From positions 7,009,001 through 7,073,000 of the forward strand of contig NC_083507.1 of assembly GCF_032362555.1 (NCBI RefSeq): a DNA stretch of 64,000 bases, given 5' to 3'. The DNA is from Amyelois transitella. Lineage: Eukaryota > Arthropoda > Insecta > Lepidoptera > Pyralidae. Made by a program: the position numbers and the translations under genes. Shown here piece after piece: positions 24,501-36,955 of the stretch. The notes beneath the pieces were generated by a model that had not been told where the DNA came from, made no database searches, and saw nothing but the letters and a program-made list of their open reading frames with translations. Position 1 is the stretch's first letter. Every line of letters begins with the position of its first letter.

Positions 24501-27394
24501 TTTTGTTTTTATTTTTCAAGCATAAAAGTAGTACAAGAATATAACTTCAGTGCAGCTCTACTTAGATACAAAAATATATATTTTTTTAATTAACCAAATC
24601 TATATTTGTTATTCTAACTGACCAGTTTTTCATCTTTTCAGGTAGGTACCATCCATATTCATGAGTTTACCCATAAAAATATTTTTCTGTCAAATCAGTA
24701 TTAGTGCTTGTTTTGTAACTGAATTAGTGAGCAGTGCATAAAATATTCAAAAGTAAGTTTGAGATTGGCTATGGGATACTAACTCAACGATACTTTTAAT
24801 AAAACATTCAAGTCCCAACTCTAAACAGAAAATCATCTTATTCGGAATCGAAATATTGACCTTAACATTTTTTTTAACAAAGGAAAATCGTCCGAAACTT
24901 CGTCGCAGCGGCGTGAAAGTGGCGCCCAAGCCGGCGCCGCCCGCCGCCGCGCCCGCCGCCACGCCCAGCCGGAAGCGAGGCCGGCCTCGCAAGGGAACTA
25001 AAGAAGTGTCAGTATGCGTTATGCTAATAACTTTGTTATTTTTTTTGTTAAAATATTAAACTTATGGTAATAATTACACATACATTTATTAAATCCGTGT
25101 TAAAGCGCTTATTTAAATAGATAAGAATTTCACGTCTCCCTCGTCAAATTGAAAATAATTAAATCGCCCTTAATATTATAAACATTACATATCACCATTT
25201 TATTTTATTATTTGAACCTAGCAGAATATTTGAAGCCCAGAACTGAACTGTCCGCTAAAAGTGAGATAGTAGGAGACATCTTGTTTTTAGTTTTAGTCGG
25301 AGGTCGTTATTTTATCGAGTTTCCTTTGGATTTGATTCGGCAGTAATTTAAAGATGCCAAAATTCGTAAATCTATCTCTGTTAAATCAAATTAAAACTTT
25401 TTTCTAGAGCTAACAAGATTAAAAAAGGAGATTCTGTTGAAAATGAGGAAGCAAAATCTGATAAAGAAGAAGAAAGTGACGAGAAATCGAAGCCGGCACC
25501 CGTTGAAGAAAAGAAAGCAGAGGACAAGAAGGAAACACCGCCAATCACTCCTATGGTAAGAAATTTTTGAATGCTTTTGAAACGGATATCACTTCTATTA
25601 GGTTTATTAATTTCAGAGTCCTTTTAGTGCTATAAATTCAAGCAATTCAACTCAACAAATTCACTACACACTTTGTAATAATTTAGAAAAATTATTTTAT
25701 TTACAGTAAATAAAAATCCAGTGATATCTATTATAATATATAATAACAATTATTATAATATATCTAAGGATGACAAGCAGGCACTGTTATACAAAATATC
25801 TAATCATTTTACAAAATATATAAATATATATATATTATCAGACGAGAGTTGAGAATGCACACAGAATGTGCTTTAATAATATGTAAGAAATAAACTAAGA
25901 CACCGGAGTTGCTTTTCAATTAAGCAATGCTTGTTTGCGTAATTTCAGGACACTAACAAGCCTAACAGCGACGTCGAACCAAAACCCTCATCTGGTGTTC
26001 TGGTCTCGCCGACTGGACAAACTCTAAAGAAAGTATGTCGTAGTTAAAATCTCCATAGTACCTACTTCTATGATATATAACATGTTCACATGTCATCAGA
26101 ATGTGAATGGTTACACATGAAGGGACCAAGTGGGAATTTTTAATAAAAAATAAGATCAAAGCAAAGTTGAAAGAAGAATTACCATTCGTGAGAAGCACCA
26201 TGTCCAATCTATCTTTAGGCTCTTTTTGAGTAACAATTCACATCACATACCGTACCAATTTGTTTTATTATTTGAACTCCGTACCATCTTAAAAAAATAT
26301 GTACAGTTTTTAATATTTGTTTTTTTCCTTTTTCAGATTCCCATCAGATCGCTCCCACCAGGTGTAAAACCTATTCCGCTACCTGTGAATGCTCGCCGTA
26401 AGTAACAATTCTTCCATACTAGAGATATAATTTGTATTTTTGTTTGTACCAAATACTTAAAAACTACCAGACCGACTTTAACGATATTTTGTATAGAGGC
26501 AAACAAAACCTTCTGGAGTAACTGGCTACTTTTTCTTTACTAATTCCCATGAGAAAAGAGCTTTACAGGATAAGTAATATAATGGGTTCAATATTCGATC
26601 ATGTTCTGTAATAAACGTTTTAGGTTAGTTTACGGTAAGTTGTAAATTCACTAAAGAATATTTTTTCTTCAGCTATGGGCGCTGGTGAGCTGTGTGAAAT
26701 GCAAATCGGCAAGAAAGTAGTCAAAGTTCAGAAGATAGTAATGACAAAAGCAGAAGTAGAAGCCATGGCAAAGAAAGGACTAGTGGAAATGAAGGTAAGT
26801 AATCAAATATAGTACACCACAAGTTTGAACCACTACCCTCCATCAATACCTACGCATGTTGGTAGTCATCATATAACTAGGCAAAAATTTTTTTAGAAAG
26901 AAATAAATCTATGTAATCAATTATATTTATTTTTATTTCATTTGTGAAAATTTATTTTCAGGATGGAACTATGGTGTTAAAGCAGGGTATAAAACTACCA
27001 ACATCTGATGCTCTCACTATCAAATCAAGTCTCATTGGAAATAAAGGTATTTACTTTATCAAGCATCTTTACATATGTAAACAAAAACAAATTTACTTCT
27101 TATAATATCCTACCTACTTCTTAATATTAGAAATGCATAGGTCTTTCATTGTTACTCTTTCACGCAAAATCTACTGGACGGATTTTGATTAAATTTAGTT
27201 ACATGAGTATGTAACCAGGATCACGTATTTAAACATTTTAAATCCCTAAATTCCCACAGGAGGGAAGCCCCGGCATTTAAACCCTAAACTTTTTACAATA
27301 AGGGCAATGGACTTTATTTAATTGACTTTTTGACTTAATGGGCTTATTTTTTATTTCAGATATAACAAAAGAGTTTTCTGCAAAAAAGGACTAA
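15509..27394 (+). CDS. ZAD and C2H2 zinc-finger protein with AT-hook, 28 coding exons
   Basis: Nuclear DNA-binding protein of 1048 residues. Exons: 15509-15661, 16162-16332, 16880-17014, 17105-17216, 17649-17811, 17961-18084, 18168-18307, 18412-18497, 18623-18734, 19490-19713, 20287-20390, 21117-21192, 21489-21544, 21643-21694, 21859-22010, 22253-22325, 22431-22537, 23052-23149, 23686-23866, 24213-24322, 24430-24487, 24883-25007, 25408-25555, 25949-26032, 26337-26397, 26673-26794, 26962-27046, 27360-27394 (stop TAA). Residues 1-100 are a ZAD domain (CRFCL ... YICNRCKLF), the arthropod dimerisation module. Ten C2H2 fingers span about 212-500, from CDEC...H to CDLCELVFTSKVKLDSH. Then come acidic, Lys/Glu/Pro-rich low-complexity segments, an AT-hook KRGRPRK near 860-866 in an Ala/Pro-rich exon, another acidic stretch, and a compact C-terminal module (GKKVVKVQKIVMTKAEVEAM, LKQGIKLP). 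It is likely a chromatin or transcription factor; no orthologue named. Exon 17961-18084 needs a GC donor. Confidence 0.88.
17495..17534 (+). other. Possible 40-nt poison exon in the zinc-finger gene
   Basis: The segment is bounded by a good acceptor (GCATATTACAG) and a donor (AA|GTAGGC) and reads DTTNLKDEPQFHF in the incoming frame. Its length is not a multiple of three. If it is spliced between 17216 and 17649, the next exon is read out of frame and stops at once (TTT TGA); skipping it gives a clean junction (GAT, Asp) and an in-frame 1048-residue protein. It may be a regulated frameshifting exon, a decayed former exon, or chance. Confidence 0.35.
18905..19185 (-). repeat. Family C element in zinc-finger gene intron
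   Basis: Starts with AATATTATAAAGCTGACGAG and TTTGTTTGTTTGAACGCGC, contains TTGAGGGCTTCAGTGATGCC, and ends with ACGCGGACGAAGTC and CACAGCTAGTG: the reverse of the layout at 29908-30090 and nearly the reverse of 32625-32760. It lies between exons 18623-18734 and 19490-19713. Confidence 0.6.
19768..19885 (+). repeat. Family B SINE-like fragment
   Basis: Degenerate copy of the repeat whose head reads CCCTTGCGGGGTAGACAGAG and CCAACAGTCTTGAAAAGACT elsewhere in the window. Here it is GTGCGGGGAAGACAGAGCC, followed by a decayed body with AGCGACAGGTT. Confidence 0.55.
20818..21068 (-). repeat. Family B SINE-like copy with fold-back insertion
   Basis: Reverse-strand copy running from TTTCCCATTGATGACGTAAA to ACTGTTGGCTCTGTGTACCC and CCGCAAGCGATAT. 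Compared with other copies it carries an extra block of roughly 45-50 bases before AAACTTGGGATTCTCC; the extra block is the reverse complement of what follows it. It lies in the intron before exon 21117-21192. Confidence 0.65.
20896..20958. repeat. Near-perfect 31-bp inverted repeat (hairpin)
   Basis: Left arm 20896-20926 and right arm 20928-20958 are reverse complements with one mismatch by eye and a single-base loop. The arms contain AAAGGAGAATCCCAAGTTTA and its complement. It sits inside the SINE-like copy at 20818-21068 and would form a strong hairpin in the intron RNA. Confidence 0.85.
22786..22866 (-). repeat. Family A element 3' end, reverse strand
   Basis: Begins with TAGAATAGAATAGATTTATT and reads TTGGATACAAGGTATCACTT, then GTCACATAACTTAAATCTAA. 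This is the reverse complement of 36005-36092 almost base for base, including the short TTCTA tail. Confidence 0.65.
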
Positions 27395-28600
27395 ACCCAA
27401 GATAAGGAACCTCTTAAAATATTATTTACAAAAAAGTATTTTGAAAAACTAAGATATGTACTTGCAACTCCAGATCCACGAAATAGCTAGAAGATAATAA
27501 ATAGCTAAAAAGTAACTGGTGGACCTCGAATCTGAAACTTACTTTTTGTCTTGATTCCAACAGAGAGTGTGGTTCAGTTAGCGAAAAACAGCTCTGGTTT
27601 TCTATTTTTTTTTACGAGTGTACGACAGAAATGTGAAATTAATGTCTAGAACTGAAATCATTTTTTTAAAACACAAAGTATAGATATCACGTTAATGAAA
27701 TTAACTTTATATTACCTAATATAGTAATATGATTTTTAGTCCACTTAGCAATAGCATGAGATAGTACATATTATATGAAATGGTGATGTAAATGTATTCT
27801 AGTGAATTGCTAAATGTTTATGTAAGTAGATAAACTTACTTTTAAGTTGACCTGTTTGTGTAATTATGTCTTTACATTATAATTTAACTATTAAGGTATG
27901 TTCCAATTAGAATATACTATACAGCTTGTACTGAATCTGTTTTCTTGAAGTGTAAATTTTATCATAGAAATAGAAATAAGAATATTTCTTCGAAAGAGTT
28001 ACATAGCTTTTTCTTGTTTTGCATTTTAAATATACTTATCGCGGTGGTATAGTATTTCATTTGTTCATCTGATATATCTTAAGAACTAGCAGCTTCACGG
28101 GGAAATCTTTTGAAATGGTCGACAGTGATAACTGTGGAGTTCTCGTTTCAGTTCCGTAATTTTCTCTAAGAATATTGCATTGATATTTGATACTACTCTT
28201 TCAAAAACAATGTAGTCGGACCTGACCGATGCATTGCTAAATACAGACTTGCATAATCTAGCCGAGGTAAAGCTGATTTGGAAAGTCGAGGAAAACCCCA
28301 AGCGTTATTTCTGCGCTGACGCTTTGGAAGCGACAGTAAAAAAGGAATTTATTTGACGTCAACTAATGCTATGAAACCAAAAGATATGAGAATTATTAGG
28401 TAATGTCGAAATATCCTATAATAATGAATAAAAATTTAGAATTTGAAAAGCTGATCTTATCCATAATTTTGAGATTCCTGCATTAAACTAAAAATATTTG
28501 GGCTGTCATCAAAACCGTCGACTAAATTTCTCAATCGTCAGGCCACTAGCTAGAGCAAAAAAAAATTAACAAAAGCACTGACGTAAGGTCGCTTCTACTT
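27395..28600. other. 3' UTR and intergenic region after the zinc-finger gene
   Basis: AATAAA at 27496-27501, about 100 bases past the stop, is a candidate poly(A) signal; others occur further on (for example near 28427). Near 28300-28380 the words GCGCTGACGCTTTGGAAGCG and TTATTTGACGTCAACT mark a decayed family A repeat. I see no coding sequence. Confidence 0.4.
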
Positions 28601-28607
28601 GACGAAA

Positions 28608-28661
28608 GATGGCGCTAAGTCAATAATTTGATGGTTTTACTTGTTGATGACAGATGGCGTT
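28608..28661 (+). promoter_or_regulatory. Paired AGATGGCG motifs
   Basis: AGATGGCGCT at 28608-28617 and AGATGGCGTT at 28652-28661, 44 bases apart and in the same orientation. They lie about 150-250 bases before a likely noncoding first exon. The words resemble binding cores of YY1/Pho- or CTCF-type zinc-finger proteins, but a similar word also occurs inside a dispersed element at about 1772-1781, so a repeat origin is possible. Confidence 0.3.
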
Positions 28662-28739
28662 GAAATAGTTTCTACTTTCCCGCCTTTTATTACCAAGTCC
28701 ATGAGGCGGTTTGTTCAAAACGATTTCAAACTAGGTACA

Positions 28740-28906
28740 CCACTATCGTGCGATACTTAGTCGGTTGCGCCGGAAGATAAATAGGAACGAAAAATATAAA
28801 CATTCACAAATTTTTAACTTCATAAATAAATTAAAATAAGGACAATAAGTGGTGTGAAATAATACAGTGAATCGCAACTGGCATCACAAATTGTGCATTT
28901 GAAATT
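28740..28906 (+). other. Possible noncoding first exon of the aquaporin gene
   Basis: A region without ORFs ending in the strong donor ATTTGAAATT|GTAAGT at 28906/28907. The next plus-strand acceptor with a start codon just after it is at 49665 (CGCAG|AATCATG), where the aquaporin reading frame begins only four bases into the exon, so a separate 5' UTR exon must exist. This is the best-placed candidate I could find; the link across about 20.8 kb is inference and the exon's left edge is a guess. Confidence 0.3.
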
Positions 28907-29907
28907 GTAAGTACCTAAGTACATTATTATTAAGTAATCCTTATTTTAATATTTCTTCCAAAATAATCTGCTTTTTTCTAAAAGTTATTAAGACTGCCTG
29001 GAATATATTTTACGTGTTCACATACCTACGTAAAATATATTCCATACATACGTACTTTGCTGTAGGTAAAAAGAATTATCGCGAAAATCACAGAAAAAGC
29101 CCAAAGAGCCGAAATAAATCGATCTTAACAAACCTAAATCGATTTTCGAAAATTATATACTTTTCTATATCTTTCCCTACGACAATCTACCACGATTTTA
29201 CAAAATCCTTAGCGGATAAGCAGTTCCTAGAATTTTCAAAATTTAATAAACATGCAATGCTGTATGCATTTAATTGGGTTATGTAGGTTTATTCACACGG
29301 TGTAATTTATTGATAAGAGCTATTTCTCTCTAAATTCATGAATTTTTCAAATGTTGGTCTTGGTGACCATCTCAGCTCGCAGTCTTTGTTTTTAATTTAT
29401 CTTTATATTCTTAGTTATAATGAAAGATTCCATAATTTTTAAAAAGACTATCTTTGATTCAATAATTATAATTTCTAAACTACTTATAATTGGAACTACT
29501 TGACTAGTAAATTATCTCTACATTTTGCACTCTAATACTAGGGACAGATTAATATCTTTATTTTTATAATGTAAAAAAAGATATGTAGGTATATAGGTAG
29601 GCAACTTAAAATAGTTTTTTTTTTACTTGATACGTTAAATAATTAGGAGTACTAGTGGAAAGATAACGTCATTTGTGTGATAGCAGACTTTACGTCGACG
29701 GATTCCTGTACTTTCACGATTGATAAATTGGATAAGATAAAAAGAGGTATCTTACACAAGGGCATACGATACGATATTTATAGGTCCATCCATATGCTCG
29801 TGCGAATGGTCCGTGGATTTATATAAGAATGTACAATGTGATGGGTATCCTTATGATTTGATAATTGAAAGGAGCTTTATAACAACAAAAAACAGTGAGT
29901 ACCTAGT

Positions 29908-30090
29908 AACCTACTAGCTTTTGCCTGCAACTTCGTCCGCGTGGTCTTCTCCCCCATTTTTCGCAATAAATACAGCCCTTGCACTTCCTCAGGATAAATA
30001 TTATCTTTGTAGATACCATATTTTTCATCAAAAATTAAAATCGAAAAGACTTAGTACCTACTTTCGCATTTATAATTATAAGGAAAAAGG
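29908..30090 (+). repeat. Family C element
   Basis: Starts ACTAGCTTTTGCCTGCAACT, TTCGTCCGCGTGG and ends TTCGCATTTATAATTATAAG, the same head and tail as the copy at 1518-1975 with a shorter middle. Confidence 0.6.
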
Positions 30091-32624
30091 AATATTTTAC
30101 TGACAATAACGACACTATAAGTTTATCTCTAAGTAGGTAGGTGAAACTTATTAATATATAGTTTGTCTGTTATTTATCTATATTAACATATGCTAAAATT
30201 AATTTTATTTTTGTTGCCTATTATTATGTTATGTTGTTTATTAGAAAGCAATAATCTAATTAACTGTACTTGTAAAATAAATATATACTTGCAGTAAATT
30301 TATCTGTATCTACTACGATAAAGTTTAATTTTATCGCTTAAAAAAAACCGACCGCTTTTCTTCGCTACCCTATCTCTTATACAATAATCATTCGTTTCTT
30401 AAGTTTGGCTCTCAATTATTAAAATACTTAATATAGATAGGTGATGCACAAGGTACCGATATAAATTTCATATTTCTCTCTAAATATAATTCTATCAGTT
30501 AGTCAATTAATTATGTAGGTTATATTTAGAATCGGAAAATTATAAAGAAATATACCTACAGGAATCGTGGAAAGTGGAAAGCTGTAGTCCTCCGGGAAAG
30601 CGATTTTTTGATGTAACCATAACTCTTCAAACTAAACTCTCCTAAACTTAGTCATGGCCATCCTATTAGGAATTTCCAATTGGACGTGTTCAGCGACACC
30701 TGTCAAATATTAACCGACATTTAATGGTTGTCTACACATTATCTACATTGACAAACAGTATCTAGAGATTACTTCTACGATGCGTGAATGAATCATAGAA
30801 ATTGAAATAGTAAAAACGTTAGTATTATTCAGATTTTGGGGTATGAATGTAAAGTTCATGTTTTTACGTACAACTACTCGTAGTTGCAGGCATGTAGCTT
30901 TGTATTTTCCGCAGGGCTGTAGGCCAAATATTACAGAAAATAAACAACTCGCGGAATTTAATTTCGTACATGGTTTTATAATTACTTTTTCAAATCACTT
31001 AAGTACCTATTATTTATTACCTTCCTACATTAATTTTTTTAAGTTAATTTTTAACAGTTATGTACCTACAAATAAATACCGAAGTTATAGGTATCAATAC
31101 TAACCGCCATGCCTATCTGCCATGTATGTTATTACAGTACAAACTATAATTCATTCATTCCATCTATCGATGTGATATCTAATGTAAAAATTCGGCATTG
31201 AGACCTGAAAATGATTATTGACTATAAAAACGGCGTCAACATTAGCTCGTTACTTAACATAGATGTGTTACAATCACTGTAACCGAAAGAGCTAAATAAT
31301 TTGACACGACGTACCTAGCCATTGCCGGAAAATACTTTACATGTTAGCTTTTGAAGTGCCTGTGAAATTTAAAAAAGCAACTTAATTATGTATGTATTAA
31401 AAAATTTACATAATGATTGATATTGTTGCAGTTCTCAGTGGGTAACATGACCTTGATTTTTTTTATTAAAATCGAAACAAACGCACGGTCATATCTTCTA
31501 ATAAATTTTATTATTAGGTATATATTTTACTTGCACATTTTAGACACTGTAAATCTTGTTCGCCTACGATACGATAAATACGACGTTACCATTATTTTTT
31601 ACTGTCGACTATGTACAAACCAGCGCATGCGTTTGCGCTCACTGCTCATAATGATAACCATGTGATATGTTCAACGTTGGCACGGTGACGATTCTCCATA
31701 AATTCTGATCCATACGACAGACATTGGCGACATGGATCGTAACTAGATTTCCTTTGAAGATTACATAAAACAATCTGCTTCTAGGTATGTAGTCATGCAA
31801 AATGTAGATTCTTAAATACCTACCAAACTAAGAATATTTATCACATGGGTACAACAAAAACATGTTTGTTCGTAAGTGACTAAATATCAAGGTGCAAGCT
31901 TTAATCATCTCAATTTAGGTTTCTAGTAAGTTAAGGGAAAAGAAGGATATTGAAATATCAATTCAAAAATTGTATTGTATTGCTAGCATCCTATCCATCC
32001 TTTTTTAATTGAATCCAATTGTATCTACTGAATCATTCTTAGAAATAGATGATGATGACGACTTCCACCGACGCTTACCTCAACAGGTATAGACTCAACC
32101 TTGAGTAGGTACTCTCTTTGCAACAATATGTATAAAATATAAAGGGAATTTGGATCAAATGTCACCTGTCTTGAGCGACAGTAGAGGATGCTTAGACTTT
32201 TAGTCTCAGAATAAAGTAGAAATAATAATCTGTGTAAAATGGCAGGTGTAGCGAGACTTTTGTCTGCAACATTCATCTTGTCACCGCGTCAGCGCCGTAG
32301 CGAATCTTGTTATTCTTACACGAAGAAATCGTGCCAATCCTCGTATACGTATTCAGGTCTTAGTCAACATAATTTGTAAATACCTTTATACTTGTACATG
32401 GCTAAATATTAAGTAGGTATATTTATATGCCTTCCTTTAACTTTGTTTCTAATTATTTACTTTTACACTATCTTAACTAGGTACATGTTAAATGAAATCA
32501 CGTTTCTTTAGTTTAGACAGCGCTGAGCCATATATTGATTGAAAAGATTATAAATTTTTAAAAATCTTATTCACTGACCTTACGAGAAAAGCTTTCATTG
32601 TACAAATCAACGTCAAAATTTCCG

Positions 32625-32760
32625 TATGCTAGCTGTGCCCGCGACTTCGTCCGCGAGGAATAGTTATTTTGGGCATCATTGAAGCCCTCAAGGATGAATA
32701 ATTTATCCCGTTTTTTTTTCACATTTTCCATTATTTAACAATACAGGAAAACTTTCATAT
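32625..32760 (+). repeat. Family C element fragment
   Basis: Contains AGCTGTGCCCGCGACTTCGT, AATAGTTATTTTGGGCATCA and GAAGCCCTCAAGGATGAATA. The same order is found at 60965-61060 and, reversed, at 18905-19185. Confidence 0.6.
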
Positions 32761-35700
32761 AAAACTTTTAAAGCAACGGAACGGAACTTTCAATGCAATC
32801 TGTATCTTCTGTCTACTGGAAGAAATCATTAAAACTTCAACACACCATAAAACAGTCGCCTTGGTTCATGTTAAGAATTTTAAAACATTGTTAGCTTAGC
32901 GAGATGATAGTAAAATGTCCATCAACATCACACGGCCCGACACACTGTCACCTTTTCAAATATTTGCAAAATTCTTAAGAAAATGTCTGTATTAAATTAA
33001 TCATAATTAAGTTGTTTTATAGCATTGCTTCTGACTGCAAAACTACTTTATGATGTTACGAAGCGTCGCGTCACGTCTATCGTCAAGGTTAACAGCGCAG
33101 GATCGAGATGATAGAAGTACCAATAAATCTTTATTCCGTAACTTCTTAAAGAAAAGCAGCCGCCTATGTTATCTACCTCCGTAGATTCTTTTTAATCAGT
33201 ACCAAATTTTATCAATACCGATTCAGAAAAGGGTTAATTCGTTACTAACATAAATCCAAAAACAAATATTTTCCCTATTTAATTTTATAATTTAAAAATA
33301 TAAATGGCTCTTCATATATAGTATCAATGTTACAAATCTATGCTATAATACGTGAAAATTAAGTAATTAAAATTAATATTTTAATTAACATTCTCAAAAA
33401 ATTTTGTGTCTACATCGTGAACAAATAAAGATTTTGTATGAAAAGAAAAATATTTTGATTGCGGAATATGGAAAGAAATCAACCTTTGCACTATATATAC
33501 ATATTATCCAAAACATTTTGTCAAGTTAATATTAAAACTAAAACCGTAATATGCTAATGAGGGTTAAACCTTCGCTATGGGCGGTAACCGCTCGCCGCCC
33601 TGGCGGTACGGCCGGAAGTACGCCGTATATTCCATTACCGATTTCATACGAAACCTTGAACTTGCGTGTTTTTCATAGCTTTTGTGTGTAAAATAATAGC
33701 TATTCCACACTATTTATGAAACCTTATAATAAAATATAATTCTATTTATAACACGGTTGTATAATTGGAGATCTCGTAGGTAATAGTAAAATGTAATTTG
33801 AACTTTGGATGCAAAAGTTTATCACATTATTGTCAAGCCACACTTACATCTAGGTTAATTTAATATTGCAGAAAAAATTAAATTAATTACCTACAATACA
33901 TAAATGTAGGTAATAACAAAGTTCACAACAGCAACCTTGTAACTTTAACTTTATACCTAATGAAAGTCTTATATTGATACGTCATAATCGTTGAATAGAT
34001 TTGCATGCACATAATGGAGTCTTCCATTGCATTTAATTGTGGTCATATCCTTCGTAAGGGTCGCACAGAAAAAGCAAATGAATTGAGCCGATAAATTAAG
34101 CTAACAGTGGGCTAAATTGAAAAGCTATTTGAACTAACAATCGGGGGACACGCGACTTCGAAAATAGATAACATTTTTTATTCAAAAGCAGTCATTTGAT
34201 GAAGAATACAATAGTTAAACAAGTGTCGCTCATATACATACGTTTAATATTATAATTGGGTACAGTAAAATATATATATCATGCAATCTATGACATCATG
34301 AATGATCTAAGAGTTGTATATACTAACTGCCTACTCACATTTTTGTTTGAACCCTTTTAGGTGTAGTCAATTGGATTTCCTCGGCGGGGCACTGCTGTGC
34401 CCCAGATATGTAGAGATACTTAGCTGTTGTTTTTTAATAAGTGCGATTAATTTTATAATTATCTTGGTTTACTGGGTGATTTATGTACAAGTTCAAACTG
34501 TTAAATTGAAATGAGAATTTGGTTTTCCTGCGGTCAATATCAAGCGACCGAACAAAATATACCATTTAGAGATAGATTTAGGTAATTCCTCCTCCTTCCT
34601 AGTGAACTGCATTTTGCTTTGCATCATCACAATAAGCATTATAAACACATTTATAGAATAGCGTATAAATACCGTGATGTCGGCATAATGGGAGCTCGAG
34701 TCCGCCTTGACATTGGAAGCGGAACCAGTTTAAAAAGCAAAAACACGGGACCAATCAGATTCATGATTCATGCCGTCACGCATTACGTAGATACAGCTAT
34801 ACCTTTATTAGTCATTGCTATAATCGTCTCATTAACTAAACTAATCACATCGACAACATGCAATGAAAAGATTACAAAGGCTTTATTAGCGACATTGACT
34901 TGATGCACGCTCCCGTGGGCATATTCTGAATAAAAGTAGCTATTGAGTCCTGAAAGTCAAGTCTAAGGCTGTGCCAATTTTTTTTAATATCAGTCCATTA
35001 GTCTGAATTTATTCCATAGAACAAATATAAATACACTTATAAAATTATCTTTAACTTTTTTTAATTATATAAAAAAATACTTACGTTACTTTCGATTTAA
35101 AGGAAGCATTCTTTACAAGTTATAGTGAAGTGGAATAAGCATATCTAATATATTCAAACAAACATATCTTTTTACGAGATTTATAGGTAAATATCGCTGT
35201 CTATCTATAAATTACTACTTACTGCAGTACTAAATACCGACCTAACGAACAGAGGCTCAAAACCTAGAAAATTAACTAGTTAAAAACATACATTCGGCTT
35301 TGTTATACATACCCACTTAGCACATTTCGGCTAATTTGTTAACAAGTTTCTAATCAATTAAGTAATTTGAAGTTGGTGAGTTTTTTAAGATTCGTTATCT
35401 TTTTATTATTGTTTATTTTAGTTACAGTACAATAATCATTAGTTTGACTTTTTAATGATCTTATCGTTAATTTATCATAAGCAATTGTATGTTTCGTAAA
35501 TGGATCAAGATTCGTTAGGTATACGTTGGTTACAGATATAGCTCTTCCTTACAGGTCGATGCTTTTTGTTTTAATTGATTACGTTATTACCTTTTATTAA
35601 CTTAACGAGTCATTAATATTTACTTCTTAAAATAAAATTGAAACTGGCCAATCTTCGTATGAAGGCATTGCCAAAAAATCGATATAGGTAATCTATATAA

Positions 35701-35929
35701 GACCAACATAATAACCAAAAATGAGATTTTCCGAATTCCTGTCTGTCTGTACCTATGTCGGGTGGGTTTTTATGTCTTAAAATTGTCAGTGAACTTTTCC
35801 GGCGAACGAAGTTGCGCAACAGCTACTATACAGTGTATTGACATAATCAGTTCTACATTCATACATGTTTTTTTAATGTAGACAATGTGCATTCGTCCAC
35901 GATTTAGATTTAAGAGATCTATATTTGTA

Positions 35930-36092
35930 AATTGACGTCCTATGAAAATGCTGCAGTGTAGTTTGTTCCGCCGCTTCTTCTACACATGCGCTTTGGAAGC
36001 GGTAGTAGTTATAATTAGATTTAAGTTATGTGACGTCAATAAGTGATACCTTGTATCCAATTTTGAAAAAAAATCTATTCTATTCTATTCTT
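35930..36092 (+). repeat. Family A element (GACGTCAA...TTCTA tail)
   Basis: Contains GCTGCAGTGTAGTTTGTTCC, CGCTTTGGAAGCGGTAGTAG, GTGACGTCAATAAGTGATAC and ends in a TCTATTCTATTCTATTC tail. Reverse-strand relatives are at 22786-22866 and 47150-47300. The simple-repeat tail points to a non-LTR retroelement or a SINE that uses its machinery. Confidence 0.65.
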
Positions 36093-36784
36093 GTAAAGCA
36101 TACCTACGGAAAAAATTAGAAAAATACCTAAATTAGTTTCACTACTTTAATATGTTTCTTTTAAAATCCTCATAATTACTTAAATCGGTAGCATAGTTAT
36201 AAGCGGCACCACATAAAAGTACTTTTCACATTGTTCACTTTTTTATACATCACGCATATCTTATAAAAAATAGACATAAGCACAACTACTTAAATTCCCT
36301 TGCGAAGGCATGCCTCAAAAAAGTTAATGGAAGTTGAAGTTGTATGTTCCTTCCTTCTTATTTCACTGTGTGCCGAGTGAGAGGCAAACAATAAAAAGCC
36401 TTAAACTTTTTTCGAAATGTACCGAGTCATGGCGTCATGGGGATCCACGGAGCGCAACTCAATGTTTTTCCTCTACAGTTCTCGGGATACAATTATAGTC
36501 AGCTCGCAGCCACGAACCTTATTATGCAGAGAACCAAAAAATACTCGTCTGTATGAATAGTTAGATAAATTGACGGTTAAACGCCCGAGGCAAACCCCGA
36601 TTCGGTGTTTGTGTCGAAATCTCGATGAGGTAGCGTCGATATTTACCTACTTACATACCTAATGTTTTGTAAAAAAATATATTGATTTATAAACTTGTCC
36701 TTAGGACTTTGACAGAAATAAAAATGAATAAGTAAAGTCATTTTATATTGAGAAGTTTATACATACATACCTACATATACCTAA

Positions 36785-36955
36785 TCACGTCTATATCCCT
36801 TGCGGAGTAGACAGAGCCAACAGTCTTGAAGAGACCGATGGGCCACATTCAGTTGTTTGGCTTAATAATGTAATTGAGATTCAAATAGTGACAGGTTTCT
36901 ACCTTATCGCCTTAAATAGGAATCCCAAGTTTATAAGTATTGCCCTCAGTCCTAA
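36785..36955 (+). repeat. Family B SINE-like copy
   Basis: Head CACGTCTATATCCCTTGCGG, body CAACAGTCTTGAAGAGACCG and ATTCAAATAGTGACAGG, end AATCCCAAGTTTATAAG. One of the better preserved copies in the window. Confidence 0.7.

Noticed and set aside
34619..34903. 94-codon plus-strand frame with a hydrophobic end
   Set aside because: It has no splice context, promoter or recognisable domain, and is of a length expected by chance in this much sequence.
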